The translations under genes were made by a program, and so were the position numbers. This document shows, piece after piece, positions 45,657-58,100 of a stretch of DNA of 64,000 bases. This DNA is from Gonium pectorale (Eukaryota > Chlorophyta > Chlorophyceae > Chlamydomonadales > Volvocaceae). Within the stretch, counting starts at the first letter, position 1. Each line of letters opens with the position of its first letter. The DNA lies in NCBI GenBank assembly GCA_001584585.1, contig LSYV01000004.1, positions 1,379,663 through 1,443,662 on the forward strand, read 5' to 3'. Below the pieces are notes generated by a model. That model saw nothing but the letters and a program-made list of their open reading frames with translations. It was not told where the DNA came from and did not search any database.

Positions 45657-46851
45657 TCAGTAGCATCTGCGGCAGCTCTCACACTGCGTAGCAGCCCTGG
45701 TGCCGCAGCGGGTGCACCACGGGTTGGGGCTGTTCATTAGGCCGGCCAGGAGCGACGCCAGCACCTTGCCCTGCGCAGGCAGGTAGAGTGCACACGCAAG
45801 GCATGCTGATCACAGCGGCGTGCCAGCGTGTCAGGACGTCGGCCATGTACGGCATTACCGTTAGTAGCCTTTCATGCCATGGATTGGCATGACCGCCATG
45901 TATTGCTGTCCCGCACAAACAACTGCCGCGGGTTGCTCAGGCTGCAATGGGCGCAACTGGGCTCCCATACATACTACGCCACTTTGCACCGCTCCTTCTC
46001 TGTGGGCACGTACCCGCACTGTGGCGGATGTAACAGTCTCATACTGCACGTCCGAAGCCAGCACCCGCAGCTTGGAGACGACGCCAGTCATGCCCTCTTT
46101 CCGCTGCACCACCGGAGAGAGCGATGAGTCCAAGGCCGCTGCAACCACAGACGTAAAGGGGCCCAGCTCCGGCGCTCCACTGCAGAACTTGTCCACCAGC
46201 GTGGCCGCCACCAAGGTGTTCTTGCACGAAGTAAGCGGCGCGTCCAGGCTCATGTCGCTCGTGCTTCGGGACAGGAAGTCGGCGCAAAAGCCTCGTACGA
46301 CGGGCATGTCGTACTTGTCCGCCAGGTGCAGCACCATCCCAACATTGTCCAGCATTCACAATCAAGCCAGAAGCAGTCGCGGACAGCTGCAGGATTCCGT
46401 TGAAGACAGCATGCAGAAACGTGGCATAGAGACATACTGCCGACAGTCATGATGGGAAACGTACCCAGTTGACAACCGTGAGGGGATAGACCGACGGCTC
46501 AAGCATCTCCAGAAGCGCCTGCCAGACTTCGTAGCTGTCGTCGCCTAAATCCAGCTTGCCCTGCTCAAGCAGCCCGCAAGAGAGCACCTCCCTCAGCACC
46601 AGAGATCCCTTAGCGAGAGAGCACCTATGGACGCTCAGCGTCCTGTCCTCCTTGAAGGCGAGCGTTATGGAGCATGTGTACCCGTGGGGTGCCGAGGCCG
46701 CAGCCGTCCCAGCCGGGGATGTGGGTACGTCCTCCTTTTCCATGTTTACTAGGGTTTCAAGGCGCCGTGTATCTTCAAGAAGCTCAGGCAAGCGGTGACA
46801 AACCAGCGCAAATTCAGCACACCGCCTGGAGTTATGGCTAGCGATCTTCAA
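45657..46851 (-). CDS. BTB/POZ domain protein, possibly defective
   Basis: Three exons fit: 46851-46465, 46349-46014, 45770-45657, giving 278 residues with all phases 0. Exon 1 carries the BTB core (ITLAFKEDRTLSVHRCSLAKGS, LVLREVLSCGL, SYEVWQALLEMLEPSVYPLT). Exon 2 continues DNVGMVLHLADKYDMPVVRG and KNTLVAATLVDKF. Exon 3 ends in a small Cys cluster, WCTRCGTRAATQCESCRRCY, seen in Chlamydomonas BTB proteins. BTB domains mediate dimerisation and often recruit CUL3 ubiquitin ligases; the target is unknown. The acceptor before exon 2 reads GAATGCTG instead of ...AG, and an in-frame TGA lies just upstream, so normal splicing there looks impossible. It is either a recently damaged gene or a sequence error. 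The exon-2 donor is GTACGT and the exon-3 acceptor CTGCGCAG. Confidence 0.75.
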
Positions 46852-48074
46852 GGTACGAAGTACTGCTCCCGTGCCACATCAAGGGCACAAGAGCACAGCG
46901 TGTGAGAAATCATGTCGTTCAGCGCTGATTGTTCGTGGGATGTTGGTGCCAAGACACGCTATGTGTCTGCTGGCATGTAAGCGCTGGGGTGGAGCCGTTT
47001 TCTTGTTGAAGTAATGGGCATCGTGTGATAGATCTTAGCACATGTAAGGCAGTAGCCTATTAGCCTGGGTAGGCTTACCGCCCAGGAAGAAGGAAGTCCA
47101 GACGAACGACGTTGGTTTCGGTGCCGAACAAAACTCTCAGCACAGCTCAAGTGCCCAACATATCAATACTTGGATTTATATAAACTTCTAGCGTTGCGTG
47201 GTACTAGTACTAGGCCGCCGGTGCAGATCGTGCGCCGACCCCCGGGCCAGGGCTGCCCCTCACTTTTCCCCCATTCTATGCCAATAGCCATGTCGCAGGA
47301 GGGCAGCGCCCGTGCATATCGCCTCAACTCAGATGCAGTGAGGCTCCGCTCGCCCCAGTGACAGCGGCGCGTTCGGGAGTTGCTGCCCGGTCTGGCGGAC
47401 AGGGCGGACTGCGTCGCCAACGGAATTTCCAACGGCGACCTGTCATACAAGCAGTGACCCTATCATATCCCGCAGCCGGTTCGCTGCGGCGACTGAGTTG
47501 GAGACCATTGGCACAAAGTGATCCAGTTGCCGTCGCTGTGGCCGCCTCCTCCGACTACGGTATGAGACGTGATGGTCGGGCACCTCTGGAGCATGCCCCT
47601 GCCACAGCCACGAGCGGCATAAATGAGCCTCGGCCTCAGCCTCGGCCTTGAGTGGAGGCGATATGCACGGGCTTTGGCGGATAGCACGGAAAGGGTGGAA
47701 TGATGGCCCGGGGGTCGGCGACGCAATCTGCACCGAAGGCCTAGCAACCCGCAAAGGATTGGTGAGAGTCCAAGATAATTAAGGAAGCGACGACGCGATG
47801 GCCCACAGTGAGCGCACGGGTTATACGCGCAGAAGGGGGCCCGAAGTTGTCCTGTCATTTAATTATGCAAACTCGACAATGCGTTGATGTGGACTGAATT
47901 TTAGAGGCCGCGCATAGCTGGACGTGTAAACTTTGGCCAACTGACTGCGTCTACCTAGGCCACGCTAGCTATCATTTTCTCGTTCGAAACTGTGCCATGC
48001 TGTGCCCATAAAATACCTCTAGCCGACATCAGTCACTCCAAAGGTTTACAAGTACTTCTTAGGTAACCAACAGC
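46852..48074. promoter_or_regulatory. Divergent upstream region, BTB gene / RMT2 gene
   Basis: This 1.2-kb gap separates two divergent start codons and should hold both promoters. A TATA-like CATAAAAT at 48007-48014 lies 61 bases before the RMT2 ATG. No gene was found within it. Confidence 0.4.
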
Positions 48075-51000
48075 ATGACTGAAATAGCCAACGGTGCTTC
48101 TGGTGAAGCTCTCGCTGTGCCGAGTTTGGAGCAGCAGCTGCTGCAGGCGGCCGCCACGGGGGATGCCGAGGAGGTGGCCCGCCTAATCGAGCTAGAAGCC
48201 GATGTCGATTACCAGGACGAGGACGGCGTCAGCCCGCTCATGAAAGCGGCGGAGGGGGGCCACACAGCCGCGATGGCAGCACTGTTGCAGGCGGGGGCGC
48301 CCTGGAACGCGCAGGACAGGCACGGGTACTGCGCTGGTGAGCGGGGATTTGAGGGGGAAGGGCTCGGGTACGGGGCGGGTTCGTGGCTCCGTCTGCCTGG
48401 CGCCTGGCATGTGGGCTTTGCGTTCTGCACAGCGATATAACGGCAAGGGCGACAGGGCCGGACCGGGCCTTTCGAGGGAGGGCGGAAGGGCCATGGTTTG
48501 CCGGAGACTTGCAGCTGGCGAGGGAGTACACGCAGGACCAGCGCGCCGCGGATGCGCCTGCCCGGCCGCGATCCTCAGCTGCACACCCACACGCTGCGTG
48601 CGGAGGCGGGGCACACCCCCAATGGGGCGAGGCCATTGTCCTTTTCCGCCAGCCTCCGCCATCCGTGCCCTCCCCTTACCGCTTACCGCTCCCCTCCCCG
48701 CCAGGTGAGTACGCGATGGGGAACGGCCAACAGGAGGCCGTGGACGTGCTGCTGGACTTTGCCGTCCAAGCGGAGCTGGTGCTGGGGGCCTTGCAAAGGT
48801 GGGGCGGAGCGGGACCCGGGCGCAGGCCGGCGGCACTGTCGGGCCACACAAGAGTAGCACTTGGGTGTCGTGTGGGGTGTGGGAGCAAAGCCGTGGCTCC
48901 GCCTCCTTCTCCATCTGTCCGGCTGCGAGGCGCCCCTCGTGTCTGGGACCTTGACAACCCACTGCCCCTGTCGTTCATGCCTATGACCCCAACTGCCTCT
49001 CGTACAGTTCTTGACTGGATCCTGGATGCTCGTACACGCTCTCTAACCGGCGCTATAAACGTGAAACCCATCCTCATCCCCATCCTCACCCTCGCCCTCA
49101 CCCCAGGCGGATGCAGGTAGGCGCCCCCTCCTCGGCCGCCGCCAACAGCGACTACCTGCAGCAGAAGCTGGTGTACCGGGGCGAGCAGCTGCTGGACGCG
49201 GACGGTGGGTGCGTGCGGTAGGGGATGTAGGAGGGAGGTGGGGGTGCATGCGTGGGCGGTGGATGGTTGGTACGCAGTGGAAACTGCGGTACGCACGGCG
49301 CACAAGAGGATATGGCGCTCCTTCTGCACCTGGTCACAGGAGTTTGCGCCGCAGCGTGGGGGGATGTATGTTGAAATGGTTGCGCAAGGGTGTACGCTCC
49401 AAGGACGAGACAGAGGAGAGGGGCGGGAAGAGGGAAAGGCAGGCGCCGGGAGCAAGTACGCTTTGTGACCGGTGAAAGCAGCTGTACTATATGTGCATTA
49501 GGAACATGTGGGGTGGGGCCTAGGACGGGGGCGCGGGCGGGCCACGTGACGCCGGGGCTGCCCACATGGGCGCTCCGCGTCGGCAGGCTTGCGAACTGCT
49601 TCCGGCGGCGCAAAGCAGCGCGGAGCAATCCTAACACCCGCCTCGACGCGCTTCCACATTATCCCCCTCCCGGTCATCAGTCAGATTTTGCCTACAGACT
49701 GAATAACCCCCCTCCCCGGACCGCCGCGGCCACGGACTGAGCACTACCTTGATCCCCTATGGGACATCACGGCTGCCGCGGCTGGATCCTCTCCGGCTCG
49801 CTTACTCCGCAGGCGAGGCGGTGATGATGGGTTGGGAGCGGCCGCTCATGTTGCGGCACGCGGAGCTCATCTGCCCGGGGGCGCGGCAGCAGCAAGAGCC
49901 GGCGGGGCAGCAGCAGGAGCAGCAGGGCGAGGGCGCCCCTGAGCCCAGCGGGCGGGAAGAGGACTCCTCCACGGGCCCCGCCTCCACGTCTGCGGCCGAG
50001 CAGCGGACAGCGGGGCTGCCGGAGGCGAGCGGCCGGGAGGCGTCTGCGCTGCGGGCAGGCCGGGGCGGCGGCCACGTGCTCAACGTTGGCTTTGGCCTGG
50101 GCATCATTGACACGGCCATCCAGGTGCGGCGGGAGGCCCGGGGAGGGCAGTACCTGGGGGTTCCAGGCAGGGAGCGAAGTCGAGTGGATGCGGTTGCGTG
50201 GTGGCGGCGGTAGTGGCGGGGTAGGAGCGTATGCGTCATAGCACCCGCGGGTGGGCATGCATGCGCATTGCCTTGGGGAGCAGTGGGGAGCAGTGGGGAG
50301 CAGTGGGGAGCTGTGGATGCCGGGTCTCCGTTGATGGTGGTCACGCGTACCCATCCGCGCCGGCTTGCTCCCCATGGCGCCCGCGCTCCCCTCCTCCCCT
50401 TCTCCACCTTTTCCCCCGCAGTCCCACCACCCCGCCCGGCACACCATCGTGGAGGCGCACCCCGACGTGCTGGAACACATGGCCCGGCTGGGCTGGCCGG
50501 AGCGGCCCGGGGTGCGCATCCTGCGCGGCCGCTGGCAGGACGTGCTGCCGGAGCTGCTCGACGGGGGGCCGTACGACGGGATCTTCTTCGACACGTACGG
50601 TGAGCGGCTTGTGCTCAGCAGCTGGCTGTGTGCTGCGGGCGAGGACGGTGTAGGGGGCGCGTGGGGCTCTCATGTCTGTCTTAGCCGCGCCCAGGCGGAA
50701 AGGGGCAGATAGATCTGTGCTCCAGCGAGTGATGTCTCCTTGCACGGGCTGTAGCCTCGTCGCGCATAATGCTGCAGGCATGTTCCCTTTTCACTCCGTC
50801 GGTGCGTGTGCGGTTGGGCTCAACCAACGCGCACGACACCATGCGCGCCCGAGCACTTGCTCTGATATCCAAATACTGAAGCGCTGGCCCGACCCTCCCG
50901 TTTCCGGCTCCCCCGCCCCAGGCGAGTACTATGAGGAGATGCGCGAGTTCCACTCCCACCTTCCCCGCCTGCTTGCGCGTGACGGCATCTACTCGTTCTT

Positions 51001-51814
51001 CAACGGCCTCGCGTCCGACAACATCTTCTTCCACATGGTCTACTGCAGGCGAGGCAGCGGGCAACGGGTCGCGATCGGGGCCCAATCCAGGGCAGAGGGA
51101 GCTTAGGGGGAATCCGCAGCCAGAGCTGGTTTGTCAGATGGGCTCGGATGGGCTCGTTGCCCAGGACTATGTGGGCTTTGGGGGCGCCAAGAAGTGGGCT
51201 TGATGCCGAGCCGAAGTGAAGGGCGGGAGGGGCCTGGATCATATAGCGGGGGAAAGGCTGGCAGCTATGGGCGGGGGCTGGGCTGGGCTCGGGCTCGGGT
51301 CCAAGGTGCGTTGCGATGCATGGGGCTGGTTGGGCGCTCCTTGATGGGTTTGGTAAGGAACGGGCGAGCTGGCCTGCAGCCCTCACTATGCTCCGCACAT
51401 AAACCCGAGCATCTCCGCATGCGTACATGCGCAAGGAGGCGCACGCGGCGGAATGCGTCATAAGCCCGTATGCTGTCGGCACCTGTAGACAAAGGCCGTC
51501 GACGATTCTTCTTGCACGCACCACCTTGGCCTGACGTACCGCGCGCTACGCTGCCCCCGTCCACCAGGCTCATCTCACTGGAGCTGGCGGCCAAGGGGTT
51601 GATCGTTGATTACGAGCCGTTGGAGGTTGGCAGTTTGGGCGACGATGTGTGGCAGGGCGTGCGCTCAAAGTACTGGCACTTTGAGACGTACTTCCTGCCG
51701 CGGGTGACGTTCGACGATCCGCTGGAGCCCGTGGCGGAGGCGTCGACGGAAGGGCAGGACGGGCCGAGCGGGGAGGGGCAGGAGGCGGGCGAGGAGGAGG
51801 GCAAGGGCGAGTAA
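48075..51814 (+). CDS. RMT2: Ankyrin-repeat arginine delta-N-methyltransferase (RMT2 family), complete, 7 exons
   Basis: Exons: 48075-48336, 48705-48798, 49107-49204, 49813-50123, 50422-50599, 50922-51048, 51568-51814; 438 residues (yeast Rmt2 has 412). Residues 17-105 form ankyrin-like repeats (LLQAAATGDAEEVARLIE..., SPLMKAAEGGHTAAMAALLQ, EAVDVLLDF). The AdoMet methyltransferase fold follows: AVMMGWERPLMLRHAELI, motif I HVLNVGFGLGIIDTAIQ near 240-255, the acidic motif IVEAHPDVLE, GRWQDVLPELLDGG..DGIFFDTYG, and YSFFNGLASDN. Yeast Rmt2 methylates the delta nitrogen of an arginine in ribosomal protein L12, so a ribosomal target is likely. A Gln/Glu/Ser-rich insert of about 60 residues (roughly 173-235) precedes motif I, and the C-terminus is acidic. 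The intron 51049-51567 is GC-AG. Confidence 0.93.
50281..50310. repeat. Three tandem copies of a 10-mer in an RMT2 intron
   Basis: CAGTGGGGAG occurs three times in a row, with a partial unit on the left. Confidence 0.85.
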
Positions 51815-52479
51815 GGGCTTGACAAGGAGTCGGGCAGGCGGTTTGTTGAACAGGGCTTGGGACGCAGAGAGGCGGCGCAGGCGGCACATTGGAGCGCGAC
51901 GAAGTGATGTTTGACCGCGTACCCAAACGGGCCCACCTTCCCGACTGATTGCGTGTGGAGCCGCAGAGATGGGATCGGATCGCTGTGACGAGTGCCGGCG
52001 GGCCCGGGGGCTGCGGCGCTGTCTGGCGATAATCCTGATCCAGACTGTGCCCATGTTGGTCAACAGGCGCAGCAGCCAGGCGCACGAGTGCATGCCTTGG
52101 CATTGAGGCCGAGCAGTGATTTGTGGGGGCTGTAGGTGGCACCCCTTGACCATTGCCTAGCGCTTGGGCCCTTGCACAGGGGCACGAAGGGCAGATGAGC
52201 AGTGGCCTTGGCTCCAAGGCGTGCCTTGCTGACTTAGAGGGGGACGACTTCCGCTCCGCCTAGCGAGACGTGCCCCGGGGGCAAGGGAGAACCCGGGAAA
52301 GAGCCGCACGCAGTGGCTGGACTAGGGATTCTCCCGTCCTGTCCGTTGTGCACCCCTGTGCATCGTACGGCTACGTGCGTCACGACCAACCTACGATCGC
52401 TCCCGCGCAGCTATGGTTTCTACTTGCCCTTACACTTCTGAAACTCGGGCATTGGCGCAACACAAGGTCAGCTGCAGAA
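51815..52479. other. Spacer between RMT2 and TMEM97 genes
   Basis: Both flanking genes run on the plus strand, so this is the RMT2 3' UTR plus the TMEM97 promoter and 5' UTR. No other feature was recognised. Confidence 0.4.
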
Positions 52480-53596
52480 ATGGGCGCCCTAACTAGCGTC
52501 CTGGACGTGATCTTCCTTGCCTTCTTCATCATTCATATTCCCACAACTTTGCTTGTCGATAGCCAGAGCGGTGAGTGCAGGCGCCGATACCCACGTTTGC
52601 GCGCCAACTGACATCTGAACATCGGGGCTTGTGCCAGTGTTTCCGGCCGAGTACTATCCGCCATGGGCAAAGGAGGCACTTAAATGGCACATTGAGATGA
52701 ACGGCGATCACTTGGTACGAGGCTTGGACGCTGACAGCTCGGCTGACACGGCATCTGGGTTTGGCGCGCGGCATGGGGCAACCCTACCCCGTGCTTTCAT
52801 GTTTGGCACCCCTGAGCTGGAAGCTGGAAGTCATACTCGTACTCCTGGCCCTTGGGCTTTGCCGCCTGGTGCGCTCCTGCTTGTGGGGGCTGCTCCTGGG
52901 TACGAGTCCCCCGGGCATGCTGCCCTCAGCGTCAATCCCTTAGCCTGGCCACCCCGACCCCTTGCCCCCTCCACCCGCCTCTTCGCGCAGGTCTCCAAGA
53001 ATCCGACCTGGTTTGTGTCGCTGGTGTGGGGCGAGGTGCTGTACCAGCTGCCCTTCTTCTTCGTCGCCTCTTACGCCTTCATCAAGCGCCGCAACTGGAT
53101 CCGGGTGCCCTCCATCATCTACGGCGCCCACGTGGTGACCACCATGATCCCCATCCTCACCGACATCCTGTTCGGGCCCGACTCGGGGCCCAAGCGCCAC
53201 ACGCTCGCGGTGGGGCCAGCGGGCGGCGCAGCGCCACGCACGGGGACTAGGGGCCGCGGCAAGGACGGGGCTGGGGACGGGGCTGGGTCCTATTGGAACG
53301 AGACGCCGAGTGGTGTACCGTGGTTTGAGGGACGGGAGCTCCGACATCCCGCCGAAACGGACATAGTCACAGAGAGTACCGAGGAGGCCATCCTCGTCCC
53401 AGAGAGTACCGAGAAGGCCATCCTCGTCCGCAGATGTCCCTACTCTACCCTATCCCTTTCCCACAACGTCCCACAGGCCATCTACGTGCCGTACCTGATC
53501 GTACCGCTGCTGCTGCTCGTCCGCATGGCGGTGGTGGAGCAGCCCTTCGGCGCGGACGACGCCAGCAAGCGCGGTGTCAAGCGAAAGGCGCAGTAA
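52480..53596 (+). CDS. TMEM97: TMEM97 / sigma-2 receptor family (EXPERA) membrane protein, complete, 4 exons
   Basis: Exons: 52480-52570, 52638-52714, 52991-53209, 53477-53596; 168 residues (human 176). Four hydrophobic segments form the EXPERA fold: VLDVIFLAFFIIHIPTTLLV, the GEVLYQLPFFFVASYAF helix, IIYGAHVVTTMIPILTDIL and YVPYLIVPLLLLVRMA. The acidic residues that line the human ligand pocket have counterparts: Asp in LLVDSQ, Asp in NGDHLV and Glu in GEVLYQLPF. The basic tail KRGVKRKAQ suits an ER membrane location. In animals the protein is linked to sterol handling; related EXPERA proteins include the sterol isomerase EBP. The function in algae is not established. A start at 52480 is chosen because it begins directly before the first membrane segment and fits family length. 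Confidence 0.92.
53371..53430. repeat. 30-bp tandem duplication in a TMEM97 intron
   Basis: The unit beginning AGAGAGTACCGAGGAGGCCA is immediately repeated with one internal mismatch plus a difference at the last base. Confidence 0.85.
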
Positions 53597-55110
53597 ATGC
53601 CTTACGACGTTGCCGGTGTACTAAAGCGCGCCGGTAGCGTTTTGATACGATGGGCATGACAACAGGCATGGCGTTTCAGTGGAGTACGCGCCACATGAAT
53701 GCACAGCCCAGCAACCTACGGGCCCATCTGGCTCCACTTGTTAGTGGCCGCATCTTTAGAGCCCCCATCGAAGAGGCGAGCGACCGCGAGGACGGATCAG
53801 GCGCACAGCGCACTGCGGTGCGAGCACGCAACGGCGACAGAGGCACGGCATGACCCAGCTGGCCTGGGAATGGGCTTGTGCGCCACCGTCAGATGTGTTC
53901 GTGCACCCTTGGCCTGGCGTCCATTCTTATTCCTGACGAAAGCACGGTTGGCGTTGTCTGTACGTTGTGCTCCTAAAGGTAAACCTCTCAATGTACTCTT
54001 TAGTCGATGCACGGTACGGATGAGGTGTGCATGGCATGCCGTACCGCATGTGGGTGTGGTCGGGTGGAGCTACACTAAGAACAAGGCTGCCAGAGGAGGA
54101 GGTGGCCCCAGGAGGCTGCATAGAAGCCGCCCGCGTATGTAAGCATCGGAGGCTGGCCCCAATGCCATGTGCAGCATATGGGGCCTGGTCTGCGCGCATT
54201 GCCGCTGCAGCATGCCGCCGCTGCCGGTATGCCGTGCAGCACGCCCGCCTCGTATGGCATGTGCAGACGGTACAGGCGCGTGGTGCGTACCTGGTGTCCG
54301 TACCCGGGCGTTGGAAAGGATACAATGCTTGACCTTCTTCGAGGCCCTGGATGGAAACCCTGTTTGGGGGCCCTGCCAGCAGTCGCACAGTACAGTAGCA
54401 GGGTTTTCGGGGCTTTTGGTCTCGAGCGCGAACTGCCAGCCCTCCCATACAACCACCATCCCAACGTAGCGGCGTCGGAAACGGTTACACATGATGGCCT
54501 TTGGGTGGTTGTGTGGGGCCATGTGTAGGGCAGACCGAGGATTCCACGCAAGTCGGTGAGTCGGTTTCTTTTGAGCCGCCTATACTTAAGAGTCGGCAAA
54601 TGTCACTTCGGCAACGTCAATGCGCACGACTCCCCAGAGTACGGGACTGCCTGGCACGGCATCAACCCCGAGTCCGCAACCGTTTCATAACCGCGTGACG
54701 TGTCCATATCCTTTCTGGCCGCAGTTCATACCCGCACCTACCATCCAAGACCCATGGCCCCGGCCCCGACACGTAGGGCGCGTCACTCAACAAGCACTGG
54801 CTCGAAACCAAAGCTCTCTGCTGAGCCCCATGCGCGCTTAGGCGATGCCGCGTTGGCCGCTGCAGTACAAGGCCGTACGGATCCGTACCCGCATCGTGTG
54901 AAGGGCACCGCGCTGCAGGAAGTTCCCTACGGGCTGTCAAACAGCCTGGACTCCTGCAGCCACCGCCGCCGCCACCGCCACCGCCGTGCGGCCACAATAC
55001 CTGTGCGGCCACAACGACTGCACGTCTGCACCGCATGCGCAATAACGCTGTGTGACCCAAGCGTAGGGACTGAGAGCCCGGGCAGCGCGGGCACCGAAGT
55101 TTCCCCCCGA
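53597..55110. other. Convergent 3' region of TMEM97 and MYND genes
   Basis: Two genes end toward each other here. TGTAA occurs on the plus strand at 54138-54142 and, as TTACA, on the minus strand at 54485-54489; these are candidate poly(A) signals for the two. No gene is supported in between. Confidence 0.4.
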
Positions 55111-58100
55111 CTACGCCCTCTGCCCGCCACGACCGCTGCCGACTGCTGCCGCCGCCGCCCGCAGCCGGCCGCACTCCTCCCGATGCCCGCCCTGCCAGTG
55201 CGCCCGCTGGCAGGCCTCCCCGCAGTACCGCACCGCCCGGCAGCCCGCGCACTGCTTCAGCCGCAGATCCGCCTCGCGCCCGCCGCCGAAGTTGCTGCAC
55301 CCGGGGTTGCCGCACACACGCACCACCCGCGGCGGCCACACCGGCCAGCAGTCTCCGGCCGCTGCCAGCCAGCGCTGCCGGCACAGTTGCCAGCCCCCAC
55401 CGAGCAAGTCCCTTGCCAGCGCCGCCAGCTTGGAGCGGTGCCGCGCGTGGTCCTCCCAGCGGCAGCCCGCCAGACTGGCGGCGGCGGGGCTGCGACGGGG
55501 CCCGCCTTCGGGGCGAAGCCGTCGAGCCCGGCAGCTGCCACCAGCTCATCCGACTGCAATACAACGCTCTGTTCTTGCCCGCTCGGCAGGGCCTCGCCCC
55601 ACAGCCACCCCGGCACGCAGGCCGCCTGCAACTGCTCGTCCGCCGACAGAGCGAAAAGGGAGGTCAGCTGGCCGTCGTGCATCAGCCATATGAGCTCCTT
55701 GGCCACCAGAGGCTCCACGAGCAGGCTCTCAAGTGGGGCCGGAAGCTTTTGGAGCCGCCCGCGGACGCGCGCCATCGCGACCATTACCCGTTGCGGCTGT
55801 GCGGCCACCAGCGCCTCGCGCGGGGCGTACTGGAAGCACTTTGGCCACACGCGGGCAATGTCGAGCACCACTGCGGCGAGCGAGGCGCGGCCGGCGCTGC
55901 CGCCACAGCCGCCACCATCGACGCTGCCTCCAGATGCTGCGCCGCCGCCGGAGTCGCGGCGCGGAGGTCGGTCACCAGCACCGCGGGCCTGCGCCAGGGA
56001 CTCCTCAAAGTCCTCCAGCGCCGCCGTCAGGATGGGAGCGGCTGCGCAGAGGGCCATGCCGCTCAGTTCCATGACGGCCCGATTGAGGCGGAGCGTGGAG
56101 GCGGTCGCTCCCGCCGACCCCTCCCTCCCTTGCACGGCCGTTGGCAGCGGCTCCGCCAATCGCTTCGGCAAGTCGCGCAGGGCCGTCTCCAAGAGCTGTA
56201 CCGTCGCCGTCGCCTCCGCCGATGCCGAATCACAACGCCTGTTCCGGGCGCCGTTCCGCCTCAGCAGCTTGGCTGCCGTTACAAAGAGGCCCAACTCCTC
56301 CTCCGCCTCCGCAACCAGATCGCCTCCACTGCCGCCGCCTCCGCCGACGTCCCCGCCGCTTCCGCCGCGGCCTGGCGATGGGCACCCCCTTCCGCCTGCA
56401 GCTCCGGCCTCATCCTGCCGGGGGTAAATGAGCTGCGGCAGCAGCGCCTTGGCGATCTGCAGCGTCGGGAGCAGCACGTCCTCGACCAGTGCCCCGCCCT
56501 CCTGCGTCGCTACCGCCGCCATCGCCGCTCGGCGCAACAGTCGGTCCAGCGAGCGCATCAGGCGGGTGGGGCGCAGCCGTTCAACGCACGCAAACTGCGT
56601 TGCGGGGCCAAGCGCGCTCCACAGGCACATTGGGTTCTTGGCTGTGGGGGCGGCGGACAGGGAAGGAACCCGGGTATTGGTGTTTAAAGCTCGCGACCAT
56701 GGTGACCGCAATAGTGATAGAAGCATGCCATGTCAGGGCAACAACTACGCAGGATGGGAGCTGAAGAGCCTTAACGGGCGGTGATCAGGGGGCAGTTCCC
56801 TGGTGTGGGATTACAGATTACAGATTACAGGTTACAGGGATGGGGATTCTTACTTACGGACGTCGGCGCGAGTGCTGGTCCAGGGCGGCAGCTGTACCAG
56901 CGACGCAGTGAACTGCAGGCTGCGCGACACGTACTCGTCGAAGCTGGCGCCCGTCTCCGCTGCCCAGCCCTCCGGCGCCACCGCCAGAAGCCGCAGCTGC
57001 CAGGCTTGAAGCGCAAACAGGTCCGGCGCAAATGCCGCTGCCTCCGTCGCGGGTGCGCTGTGCACCAACGCGTTGACGGCAAGCCACAGGCGGTGCCCGC
57101 AGTCGGCCAGCGGGGGAGCAACTGCCCCGCTGCCACCTCCGTCCCCGTCATGCCAGCTCAGCGCCTGGGCTGCGCGCGCTGCGAGTGCCACCGCTTCGGC
57201 CCGGGACCGGCGGGGCGCGGCGGCGCCGCCGGCCCTGTGTGCCTGCTGCGATGCAGCGGCCTGGGGCGGCGAGGGGCTGCAGGGCAGCTCTTGGCCGTAC
57301 ACGGCGACGGAAACTAACGCGTGCAGGACCTCCTTCAATGCGACGCCGTTGTCAAAGAGGAATCTGAGGACACTCGGGTGCAGCAGAGGCCACAGCCGGG
57401 TCCCAGCAGCGGTGCCGCCGGCGGTGGAGCCGACCGGGTGACCGCTGCCGCTGCCGCTGCCGCTGCCATCGCGGCCACCGCCGCCTTTCGACTGCGGGCC
57501 TCCCGCTGCGGCTGCGGGCCCGGCCGGCACGTTCACATTCCTCTCTCCGCCGGCGCCGTCTGCCGCGGCCGGCGCCGACGCCGCCAGCTGCTCCAGCAGC
57601 GCCCATCGCAGCCGCTGTGCCGCTGCCGTCGACAGCAGTTGCGGGGCTGCGGCTCGGAGCTGCGGGACGTCAACCGAGGCGAGGGACTTCATGAAGCGCA
57701 CAAGAAGGACATGCGTTTCAGCAAAGATCCCCGTCCGCATGCTGAGCCCGGTCGGATCGGACGGCACGGGCGGGCAGGGAGGCGCGTCCAGCACGGCGGC
57801 GCACAGCTCGTCAAGCAGCCCGCTGGAGCGCAGCGCCGCCGCCAGCTGCGCCGCCGCCGCCGATGCAGCCCTATCGTCCCCCCGACAGGCCACCAGACCC
57901 TCCGTCACGTGGCAGAGGTAGCAGCAGGCGGTGTGGATGTTCCCGGCGGGAAGGAGGTCGCTGTCCAATGATGCAATCGCGCTGCGCAGCACCGCCTGCA
58001 ACGCCGCTGTTTCCGGGCGCTCCCGCTCCGGTACGCGCCCAGGGCCCGGTGACGACCACCCGCCGGGCCCCGTCGACCGCAAGTAGCGGGAAAAACGCAC

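Noticed and set aside
54700..56427. 575-residue open frame on the plus strand
   Set aside because: It is antisense to the MYND gene, which has a recognisable zinc finger on the minus strand.
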